DNA of 8,392 bases from Desulfuromusa sp. (lineage in GTDB: Bacteria > Desulfobacterota > Desulfuromonadia > Desulfuromonadales > Geopsychrobacteraceae): positions 1 through 8,392 of the forward strand of contig JAGGWI010000037.1 in the NCBI GenBank assembly GCA_021157505.1. The letters run 5' to 3'. The notes under the pieces were generated by a model, which was not told where the DNA came from, did no database searches, and saw only the letters and a program-made list of their open reading frames with translations. The translations under genes were made by a program, and so were the position numbers. Below are positions 1-6,325 of the stretch, in pieces. The number at the start of each line of letters is the position of its first letter. Position 1 is the first letter of the stretch.

Positions 1-902
1 ATCCCCGGCAGCGCTGGGCCACCTAGACTTTCTACCAGGCCATCGTAACGCCCCCCAGCGGCAACAGCATTCTGTGAACCAAGTTGATCGGTGATCAGTT
101 CAAAAGTGGTGCGCACATAATAATCCAGTCCCCGCACCATCCGTGAATTAACCGTAAACGGGATTTGCAACGCCTGCAGATACTCTTTAACCTGGGTAAA
201 GTGATCGTTACAAGAGGAGCACAGATGCTCAATAACCGAAGGAGCATCGACAGTCGCCTCCTGACACCCTTTTGCTTTGCAATCAAGTACCCGTAATGGA
301 TTAGTTTGGTAGCGCCGTTGGCAATCAGCACAGAGGTTATTCAGACGCGATTCAAGGTAAGCGATCAACTCCTGCCGATATCCGGGACGGCAGTCTGGGC
401 AACCAAGGGAGTTAATCTGCAGAGAAACTGCAGTGATCCCGATATGGTTAAAATATTGGTGTAGCATCGCCAGAACCTGAGCATCAATTTTGGCATCCTC
501 AACCCCGATAACCTCAGCCCCGATCTGATGAAACTGACGATAGCGCCCCTTCTGTGGGCGCTCATAGCGGAACATCGGCCCCAGATAAAAGAGTTTTGAA
601 ATCGGATCAAGAGTATGTAAACGGTTCTGAATAAAAGAGCGCACCACCGGGGCAGTTCCCTCGGGGCGCAAAGTCAAAGAATTTTCACTTTTATCACTGA
701 ACGTGTACATCTCCTTTTCAACGATATCGGTGGTTTCACCAATGGAGCGGCTGAACAACTGGGTCTTTTCTACTACCGGTGTTCTGATCTCAGAAAAGCC
801 ATAGAGCCCGAACACCTCACGAGCACTCTGCTCCAAAAACTGCCAGGTTTCTACATCCCCAGGCAGGATGTCATTCATCCCCTTAATTGCAGTTATACTC
901 AA
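1..902 (-). CDS. hisS: Histidyl-tRNA synthetase (HisRS), N-terminal 300 residues; 3' end beyond the window
   Basis: Class II aminoacyl-tRNA synthetase that charges tRNA-His with histidine in the cytoplasm. The frame is open without a stop from the left edge to 902. Visible family motifs: AIKGMNDILPG at residues 5-15, the motif-2 region LRPEGTAPVVRS (78-89) and FRYERPQKGRYRQFHQIG (111-128), then the histidine-binding block RGLDYYVRTTFE (257-268; Arg257 corresponds to the catalytic Arg259 of E. coli) and AAGGRYDGL (281-289). The C-terminal anticodon-binding domain and motif 3 are missing because the window ends. The start is a TTG at 902-900, chosen because no in-frame ATG precedes the conserved KGMNDILP block and an AAAAGG sequence lies 8 bases upstream; an ATG-only search would miss it. 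Eight cysteines in four pairs (168/171, 191/194, 208/213, 228/231) sit in the insertion before the histidine motif. The gene follows the REC-GGDEF gene after 189 bases and may have its own promoter. Confidence 0.96.
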   Translation of the reverse strand, partial: MSITAIKGMNDILPGDVETWQFLEQSAREVFGLYGFSEIRTPVVEKTQLFSRSIGETTDIVEKEMYTFSDKSENSLTLRPEGTAPVVRSFIQNRLHTLDPISKLFYLGPMFRYERPQKGRYRQFHQIGAEVIGVEDAKIDAQVLAMLHQYFNHIGITAVSLQINSLGCPDCRPGYRQELIAYLESRLNNLCADCQRRYQTNPLRVLDCKAKGCQEATVDAPSVIEHLCSSCNDHFTQVKEYLQALQIPFTVNSRMVRGLDYYVRTTFELITDQLGSQNAVAAGGRYDGLVESLGGPALPG

Positions 903-910
903 AACAATGA

Positions 911-918
911 CCTTTTCT
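911..918 (-). promoter_or_regulatory. hisS: Ribosome binding site that supports the TTG start of hisS
   Basis: On the minus strand the sequence AGAAAAGG ends 8 bases before the TTG at 902-900. No other start-like codon with a better site lies in frame, and the following residues SITAIKG match the usual start of HisRS. This site therefore decides the start. It is a weak Shine-Dalgarno match, which fits a TTG-started housekeeping gene with modest initiation. Confidence 0.55.
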
Positions 919-966
919 GCTATTGTTTAATTGATTATGGATTAGCGGAGCCTGCACAGACGGGAG

Positions 967-995
967 AAGATACCCTATTTTGTATTGATCTGAAA
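967..995 (-). promoter_or_regulatory. Possible weak sigma-70 promoter for hisS
   Basis: Reading the minus strand, TATCTT (972-967, 4 of 6 to the -10 consensus) is preceded by a 17-base AT-rich spacer and the hexamer TTTCAG (2 of 6 to the -35 consensus). It lies 65 bases upstream of the hisS start in the 189-base gap 903-1091, which otherwise shows no hairpin followed by a T-run and no other feature. The -35 match is poor, so this is only a candidate. Confidence 0.2.
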
Positions 996-1091
996 GGGGT
1001 TTAAGCGATATTTTTAAAATTATTTCTGACTGGTCATGGGGAATTTATATTTAAGAATGGATGTAGCTCGGGTTGGCAAAAAAGCAGGGCA

Positions 1092-2471
1092 CTAGTCATC
1101 TTTCGGAATATCTGCCACCCCACAAATAACATTCCGGGTCGCCTTACCGGCATACATTGCCCGGTCAGCTAATTCAAGTAGCTTTTTCTTCTCAGTCGCA
1201 TCGGTCGGAAAAGTTGAAAATCCTATGGTAACAGTTACATAGCTTGGAGTCCCTTGCTTTTGAAGAAAGGCATACTCTTCAATCACTTTACGAATCCTCT
1301 CAGCAACAATCCGGGCGCCACGATCATCCGTCTCTACCAATATAGCAGCAAACTCGTCACCACCATAACGGAACAGCATATCGACATCCCGAACACATTC
1401 AGCTAACAGACGACCAACTTCCTGCAGCGCCGCACTTCCCGCCAGATGGCCGTAGCTGTCATTAATCTCTTTAAAGCGATCCAGATCAAGAAATAGCAGG
1501 GAAAACTTTAATCCATAACGCTGTGAGCGCCGGATTTCACGGTTCATTGAAACTTGCATGTAGCGATGATTATACAGTCCGGTCAAATCATCAGTATACA
1601 TCAGCTCTTGAGCATCCTGATAACGGCAGGCATTTTCAAAGCCGAGGGCAACCTGATCACACAAATAACGCACATCCGCTAAAAAAACTGTTTCAGATAA
1701 ATTTTCAGCCACATCACAGAGGATAACTCCCCCTTTGATAACATCGCCATCGCGCAATGGCAACATCCAGATACTCTCCCGCTGTTGCTGTAATTTAACC
1801 AACTGGGGAGTAACCTCTTCGTTCGGTTGGCAGAGACCTGTCAATCCATCCAACTGCGGCAGTAAAAGATCGACCAACTGATCGGCAAATTCAGCAGTCA
1901 TTTTTTTTACTCCGGTGAGGGTCGGGGTAGCACCATTTTTCAGGGTAAAAGTGCAGCCGACACTCGCATCCATCGCACGCAGCAAAACATCCAGAGATTG
2001 AGGGATAAGACGTTCCAGATCGATCAATGATGATAGGGATCTCCCGGTCTGAAAGAGTTGAATCTGACGATGCAAATGGTCGTTTTCTGTCAGCAGGTTT
2101 CGCTGATCCAGGCAATTACGCACCAGATGCTTCAACTCTTCAGGATTAAATGGCTTGACCAGATAATCCCGAGCACCGTTCTTTAATGCATCAATAGCTG
2201 TTTCAAGACTGGCATGGCCGGTGACCAGGATGACATCCGGAGGGTTTGGCAGGGTTCTGGCAACACGCAGAACCTCCAGACCATTCCGCCCCGGCATAAC
2301 CATATCTGTCAGCACCAGATCAATCGGGTTCTGCTGTAACAACGCAATGGCATCATCGCCATTGTCACAGACCTCAACCCGATAACCTTCTTCCAACAGT
2401 AAATCACGATAGAGCTTGCGGAAAAAAAGCTCATCATCAACAACCAGGACATTTGATTGGACAGAAAGCAT
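1092..2471 (-). CDS. gacA: REC-GAF-GGDEF response regulator, probable Hypr-type cyclic AMP-GMP (cGAMP) synthase, GacA-like
   Basis: Cytoplasmic phosphorelay output protein of 459 residues. Receiver domain, residues 7-120: acidic pair Asp12/Asp13, phospho-acceptor Asp56 in LVLTDMVMPG, switch Thr84, Lys106 in VKPF. A short helix (119-141) leads to a divergent GAF-like domain (about 142-285), then a GGDEF domain (from DDLTGLYNHRY at 294) with the intact active site GGDEF at 370-374, metal-site Asp329 and an RxxD inhibitory-site motif (RDVD, 361-364) five residues before it. The motif usually written GHxxGD reads GHLAGS here (341-346), so the guanine-contacting Asp is Ser346. From memory, Geobacter sulfurreducens GacA (GSU1658) has Ser347 at this place and Arg393, here Arg392, and makes 3',3'-cGAMP as well as c-di-GMP. 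GSU1658 also lies next to hisS. The start ATG has an AAAGGAG site 4 bases upstream. The gene follows comEC by 48 bases, probably in one operon. The symbol follows Geobacter usage and is unrelated to Pseudomonas GacA. The cyclase assignment is firm; the cGAMP product is an inference. Confidence 0.9.
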   Translation of the reverse strand: MLSVQSNVLVVDDELFFRKLYRDLLLEEGYRVEVCDNGDDAIALLQQNPIDLVLTDMVMPGRNGLEVLRVARTLPNPPDVILVTGHASLETAIDALKNGARDYLVKPFNPEELKHLVRNCLDQRNLLTENDHLHRQIQLFQTGRSLSSLIDLERLIPQSLDVLLRAMDASVGCTFTLKNGATPTLTGVKKMTAEFADQLVDLLLPQLDGLTGLCQPNEEVTPQLVKLQQQRESIWMLPLRDGDVIKGGVILCDVAENLSETVFLADVRYLCDQVALGFENACRYQDAQELMYTDDLTGLYNHRYMQVSMNREIRRSQRYGLKFSLLFLDLDRFKEINDSYGHLAGSAALQEVGRLLAECVRDVDMLFRYGGDEFAAILVETDDRGARIVAERIRKVIEEYAFLQKQGTPSYVTVTIGFSTFPTDATEKKKLLELADRAMYAGKATRNVICGVADIPKDD

Positions 2472-2519
2472 AAGGCTCCTTTAATAATAAGAAACTACTA
2501 ACAGCATCAAGAGGGAATG

Positions 2520-4898
2520 TCAACGAAAATTACCCTGCCGCCACTGCTTAACCTGCCAACCTTGTTCAGAATACTGCGCCTGAAGAGTTCCTGAAAGATC
2601 GGTTCGATAGAGTGGAATGTTATTTTTACGTAGATGGTTGACCACCGATTTTGCTGGCAGATGATAGCGGTTCTGGTAACCGGAAGAAACCAGACAAGCC
2701 TGCGGTAGAAGTTGATCAATGAGCTGGTCAGTTGCTGAAAACTTACTGCCGTGATGAGGTAACTTCAGCAGAGAGACCGGTCCAGGTATCCCCGCAGCCA
2801 AGAGTTTGTATACCCCCGGCTCTTCCAGATCTCCTGTCAACAACAAGCTGTTGTCTTTACTATGCTCATAATAGATCACCAGAGAAGTATCATTCTTATG
2901 GCTACCTGCTGCGGCACCATTGAATATATGCAGGGAACCGGAGGTCCAACAGGGGATCTCACTCCATCCGGCGGGTGCAACTTTGACTGGAATAGCTTTT
3001 TTCAGCAAAACATTCTGCAAACTATAGTGCAGATTGGCAGATGGCTGCCCAAACCAGAATTCCCGTACCGGAAAATTATCCAGAATAAAAACCAACCCCT
3101 TACGATGGTCCAGATCATCGTGGGTTAAAACCACCGCAGTCAGTTCAGACACCCCCAACGCTGCAAAAGCCGGTGCCAGCAAACGCTCACCCACATCAAA
3201 CCTGTCACTGTAAAACCCACCACCATCAATCAGAATAGCCTCTCCATGATTGTTCTGCAACAGCATCGATTCACCCTGACCGACACTGAACATGGTCAAT
3301 GAAACCGGCAATGATTGAGCTAGAGGGAATTGCCACAGGATAACAGCTGGCAACAGACAGATTGCGACCAGTCGCAGTCTGCTCATTTTTGCGAAATATG
3401 GAGATAACAGCAACGGTAAGATAAACAGTGCCACTGCCAGGTTCTGCCAAGCAGACAGAAATAGATAGGTTCCACCACAGCCAGGAAGTGCAGTAAACCA
3501 GTTAGCCAGCGACAATACAACCTCCAGAACATAGCCGCAAAGCTGAAATAATAGTTCTGCCAGTTGGGGGAAAAGTTGGTAGAAGAGCAGTCCTGAGAAT
3601 CCGACCGGCAGAGCCAACAGGGTGATAACTGGAACACAGATAAGATTAGCCAGGACTCCGATCGGGGCAAAAAGATGAAAATTAAAAAGAACCAGAGGCA
3701 AGGTGGCAAGCGTTGCAGCAAAGGTCACCATAAATAGCTGAATTGGATAACGGAAGTAAAGGCGAAGATTGTCACCTTGATGTTGCCACAGTGGGCGCCA
3801 GAGGAGAATCCCGGCAGCACCGGAAAAAGAGAGTTGCCAGCCTGCCTGCCAGAGAAGTAACGGATTAACCAGAAGAGACAGCAGTGCCAGAGAAGCTAAC
3901 AGTAACAAGGGATTGACATAATAACGCCAGCACAGAAATACTGCCACCAGAACGGCCAGAACAAAAGCCCGACGGGTCGAAACAGCATCACCCGTCAAGA
4001 GTAAATAGCCAAACAACAGTGGTAATAATACCAGGGGCAAAACGCGTTGTGGTGGTTGCCAATTGAGCAAACGTGGAAAACGGCGATAAATACTGAGTAG
4101 TAGACGATAACCCAGTAGGGCAATCATCCCGAGATGGAGGCCGGAAATAGCAAAAAGATGACTGATACCGCTCCTTGCCAGAGTTTTCCGGATAGTATCG
4201 GGAATAACCCGCCCTTCTCCCAACACCAATGCCCTGACCAGATAAGCACGATCCTCAGGCATCAACCCCTGAATGGTTGCAGCAACTCGACTCCGCCATG
4301 GAACCACCCCCCGGTCAAAAGCACTGTTCTGCTGTTCCAGAACTGTAATTTTTTCAAAATTTTTCACCCAGGCGGTCATGTCAGTATGCTGACTGGCTAG
4401 ATAGCGTGGCCAGTTAAATTCTCCCGGGGTACCAAAGAGACGCGGTTGCCGCATGCGACTTTTACAGCGAATAACATCACCAGGAAAAAGTTGGTCCGTC
4501 CCCTCTCCCATGTACAGTCGCACCAGCAAAGGAGATTCCAGCAGTATCGGCTCACCTTTCATGGTCACCGCATCGGCACGCAATTCAATCCAGCTCCGTC
4601 CCTCAGTCAATTGCCTGATATCGATGACTGTCCCGGTCAAGGTGACTTTTCGCGCCAGTTGATCGATATGAACAACATCTTGACGAGACGGAAATTGCAA
4701 GGGGTAGCGGAGGTTTGAGAAAACAGAAACAGAAAGGAACAGGAGGATTAAAGCGATCCGGTTGTACTTATACAGCAGGAAAAACAGTGAGCCAGAGATC
4801 GCAGCAAGCACCCAACCAAAAGAGTTTGGCAAGGTATAGATTGGGGCCAGAGATAAGCCGGTAATCGTTGCAGATAGGGCGACAAGTATCGGCTGCAT
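2520..4898 (-). CDS. comEC: DNA internalization-related competence protein ComEC/Rec2
   Basis: Inner-membrane channel that carries single-stranded DNA into the cytoplasm during natural transformation. From the preferred start it has 792 residues, a normal full length. Order: N-terminal membrane segments (about 1-60), a soluble OB-like DUF4131 region (about 70-190), the multi-helix Competence domain (about 215-520) with its signature HLFAISGLHLG (247-257), and a C-terminal metallo-beta-lactamase-like domain (about 530-780). The last contains MFSVGQGES (536-544), LIDGGG, the metal motif THDDLDH (592-598), NDTSLV (669-674), LLTGDLEE (686-693) and PHHGS (714-718); all expected metal-binding and catalytic motifs are present. 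An upstream in-frame ATG at 4913 would add five residues (MREGD), but the GGGAGGGGG tract at 4909-4901 lies 2 bases before the ATG at 4898 and would be coding if 4913 were used, so 4898 is preferred. A fold-back repeat lies 27 bases upstream of this start. The gene is followed after 48 bases by the REC-GGDEF gene. Confidence 0.95.
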   Translation of the reverse strand: MQPILVALSATITGLSLAPIYTLPNSFGWVLAAISGSLFFLLYKYNRIALILLFLSVSVFSNLRYPLQFPSRQDVVHIDQLARKVTLTGTVIDIRQLTEGRSWIELRADAVTMKGEPILLESPLLVRLYMGEGTDQLFPGDVIRCKSRMRQPRLFGTPGEFNWPRYLASQHTDMTAWVKNFEKITVLEQQNSAFDRGVVPWRSRVAATIQGLMPEDRAYLVRALVLGEGRVIPDTIRKTLARSGISHLFAISGLHLGMIALLGYRLLLSIYRRFPRLLNWQPPQRVLPLVLLPLLFGYLLLTGDAVSTRRAFVLAVLVAVFLCWRYYVNPLLLLASLALLSLLVNPLLLWQAGWQLSFSGAAGILLWRPLWQHQGDNLRLYFRYPIQLFMVTFAATLATLPLVLFNFHLFAPIGVLANLICVPVITLLALPVGFSGLLFYQLFPQLAELLFQLCGYVLEVVLSLANWFTALPGCGGTYLFLSAWQNLAVALFILPLLLSPYFAKMSRLRLVAICLLPAVILWQFPLAQSLPVSLTMFSVGQGESMLLQNNHGEAILIDGGGFYSDRFDVGERLLAPAFAALGVSELTAVVLTHDDLDHRKGLVFILDNFPVREFWFGQPSANLHYSLQNVLLKKAIPVKVAPAGWSEIPCWTSGSLHIFNGAAAGSHKNDTSLVIYYEHSKDNSLLLTGDLEEPGVYKLLAAGIPGPVSLLKLPHHGSKFSATDQLIDQLLPQACLVSSGYQNRYHLPAKSVVNHLRKNNIPLYRTDLSGTLQAQYSEQGWQVKQWRQGNFR

Positions 4899-4900
4899 AT

Positions 4901-4909
4901 CCCCCTCCC
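4901..4909 (-). promoter_or_regulatory. comEC: Ribosome binding site that decides the comEC start
   Basis: The purine run GGGAGGGGG on the minus strand, including a core GGAGG, ends 2 bases before the ATG at 4898-4896. The alternative ATG at 4913-4911 has only pyrimidine-rich repeat-derived sequence (CCTCCTAGTTAATCTG) before it and no Shine-Dalgarno match. The shorter protein is therefore the better call. Confidence 0.7.
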
Positions 4910-4924
4910 GCATTACAGATTAAC

Positions 4925-4997
4925 TAGGAGGCTGTCGGACTATACAGACCGAAGCGAAAATTTGCAGTCGGGTCATGGATAGTCCGACAGCTTCCTA
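4925..4997. repeat. Fold-back repeat copy 1, between fbp and comEC
   Basis: A 19-base left arm (4925-4943, TAGGAGGCTGTCGGACTAT) is the reverse complement of the right arm (4979-4997) with one mismatch; a 35-base loop separates them. Both ends terminate in TA. The loop contains GAAGCGAAAATTT (4951-4963), which recurs exactly, in inverted orientation, in copy 2 (6186-6198) and partly in copy 3. It lies 26 bases after the fbp stop and 27 bases before the comEC start, so any read-through transcript would form a strong hairpin here. There is no T-run, so it is not a standard intrinsic terminator. It resembles a non-autonomous element (MITE or REP type). Confidence 0.85.
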
Positions 4998-5023
4998 ATA
5001 TCAGATCGTTTATTCAAAGCTGA

Positions 5024-6013
5024 TCAGGTTTTTGCTTTCTTTTCAACTACGTCACCTTTGCCATCTTCCAGCTGAGAAATATACTCTTCAGCAAGAGCAA
5101 CATCCTTTTTACAGCCGATAAAGACTGGAGAACGCTCATGAATCTGTTGTGGCTGCAGATCAAGAATTGGCCGACGCCCATCGGAAGCGGCACCACCAGC
5201 TTGCTCAATTAAATAAGCCATCGGATTCAATTCAAACAGCAATCTTAATTTACCTTCGGGGAGATTCTGCAAGTGGGGATAAAAGAAAACCCCCTGCCCT
5301 TTGAGCAGAATCTGATTGATGTCGGGGACAAAACCACCACTGTAGCGCAACTTGACTCCACGCTCTTCCAACTTGGTGACAAATGCCTCAACCCCAGGGG
5401 TATAGAGATTACGTTGCCCCCCCGGTGAATAAAGATTCCCTTGTGGCTTCAAAGTAATATTTTCCTGCAACAGGGTATATTCCCTGAGCATGTTCATCCC
5501 AAATTCATGAACCCCTTTGCCGACACTGTAGACCAATGTCGTCCGTGGGCCATAAAGAATATAGACAGCCGCAACCTGATTACGACCTGATTGCAGCAGG
5601 TCACATCCTTCAAAGATTGAGACAATAGTACCAACAGCCAGATTAACATCAACCAGAGAAGAGCCATCCAGCGGGTCAAAAGCAACGGAATATTTCCCAC
5701 CACAGTCAGGAGAAACCGGGATAATTTCATCCATCTCTTCCGACATCATATTGGCAACCACACGGGAATGATCCAATCGCTTACGCAAGATTCGATCGGC
5801 CAGAACATCCAGCGCTAACTGTTGTTCCCCATAGAGGTTGGAGGTACCGGCCACTCCCAGATCACCCGTGCTGATAGAGTGGATAATATATTTGGAAGCT
5901 TCAGCAATTTCGCAAATCAAATGGGTCAGATTTTCATTGATGTAGTGCTCACGTAAATGGCGGCGCAAATCAATCTGAAATTTTGTTTTTCCCGCTCTGC
6001 TCGTTGGGCTCAT
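5024..6013 (-). CDS. fbp: Class I fructose-1,6-bisphosphatase, of the SBPase-like subgroup
   Basis: Cytoplasmic Mg-dependent sugar bisphosphatase (329 residues, normal family length) that removes the C1 phosphate of fructose 1,6-bisphosphate in gluconeogenesis and possibly of sedoheptulose 1,7-bisphosphate. Visible motifs: NLYGEQQLALDVLAD (59-73), SEEMDE (91-96) with acidic metal ligands, FDPLDGSS (112-119) with Asp113 and Asp116, YGPRTT (154-159), LRYSGGFVPDINQIL (222-236), GKLRLLFELNP (254-264) and AGGAASDG (272-279). From memory, plant chloroplast SBPase reads YTGGMVPDVNQI and GEQ/DEQLAVDMLAD at these places, whereas E. coli Fbp reads YIGSLVADFH; the window protein sides with SBPase. It lacks the plant redox cysteines (no Cys in residues 35-103). 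The start ATG has GGGAGG about 10 bases upstream. The tail (313-329) is charged and probably disordered. Repeat copies lie on both sides, so the gene is probably its own transcription unit. Confidence 0.95.
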   Translation of the reverse strand: MSPTSRAGKTKFQIDLRRHLREHYINENLTHLICEIAEASKYIIHSISTGDLGVAGTSNLYGEQQLALDVLADRILRKRLDHSRVVANMMSEEMDEIIPVSPDCGGKYSVAFDPLDGSSLVDVNLAVGTIVSIFEGCDLLQSGRNQVAAVYILYGPRTTLVYSVGKGVHEFGMNMLREYTLLQENITLKPQGNLYSPGGQRNLYTPGVEAFVTKLEERGVKLRYSGGFVPDINQILLKGQGVFFYPHLQNLPEGKLRLLFELNPMAYLIEQAGGAASDGRRPILDLQPQQIHERSPVFIGCKKDVALAEEYISQLEDGKGDVVEKKAKT

Positions 6014-6057
6014 TGGACTGAAACCTCCCTGGATTCAGTAAAGTCACGTGCAAGATT

Positions 6058-6225
6058 CTAGCAGCCTGTCGGACTATCAATGAACTGGCTGCAAATTCGT
6101 CTATTTGGCCTATATTTCAGCTCCTTTTCGACCAATAGCTACGGCTATTACTCTCAAACGAGCTAAAATCTGGGCTCAAATATCCAAATTTTCGCTTCAG
6201 CCCTGATTGTCCGACAGGCTGCTAG
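6058..6225. repeat. Fold-back repeat copy 2: 168-base symmetric inverted repeat upstream of fbp
   Basis: Outer arms of 17 bases match perfectly (6058-6074 CTAGCAGCCTGTCGGAC, and 6209-6225). At the exact centre (between 6141 and 6142) is a second perfect stem AATAGC-TACG-GCTATT (6134-6149). Between them the two halves still pair imperfectly over most of their length, so the whole element can fold into one long hairpin or cruciform. It shares with copy 1 the exact 13-mer at 6186-6198 and with copy 3 the exact 14-mer CAAACGAGCTAAAA (6155-6168, inverse of 6382-6395). Ends are bounded by TA. No open reading frame is inside. Confidence 0.9.
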
Positions 6226-6325
6226 CATATTAAAGTGAGTCAACAGTCTAGCCCAATTTAAATAAAGCAGCAACCATGAACTTACATTAATTATTATTTT
6301 TCTTGAGGTGTTGATAAATTCGCAC

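Noticed and set aside
95..610. Two minus-strand open frames (95-331 and 365-610) as separate small genes
   Set aside because: They are out-of-frame shadows of hisS. The true frame is continuous from 902 to the left edge and shows every expected HisRS motif; it begins with TTG.
1074..1086. TTTTTT run after the REC-GGDEF stop as an intrinsic terminator
   Set aside because: No GC-rich hairpin precedes the T-run, and it is followed by GCC rather than being at the end of a stem.
903..1091. GEMM-type (c-di-GMP or cGAMP) riboswitch in the hisS leader or other gaps
   Set aside because: A cGAMP riboswitch would have supported the cyclase prediction, so I looked for the conserved GCAAAGC-type core. 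None of the intergenic gaps has it on either strand; a GCAAAGC match near 272-279 is within hisS coding sequence (DCKAKG).
2862..3128. Plus-strand open frame of 88 codons
   Set aside because: It lies wholly inside comEC, antisense to the conserved metallo-beta-lactamase domain, has no family resemblance and no convincing ribosome binding site. The other plus-strand frames (for example 1523-1726, 4134-4400, 6578-6904, 7199-7504) fail for the same reason.
4911..4913. ATG at 4913 as the comEC start
   Set aside because: It has no ribosome binding site, and the strong GGGAGGGGG tract would become coding for MREGD. The ATG at 4898 fits better.
4925..4997. CRISPR-like or tandem repeat interpretation of the three repeat copies
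   Set aside because: Copies are of unequal length, irregularly spaced, in different orientations and separated by a gene; they are fold-back elements, not a direct-repeat array.
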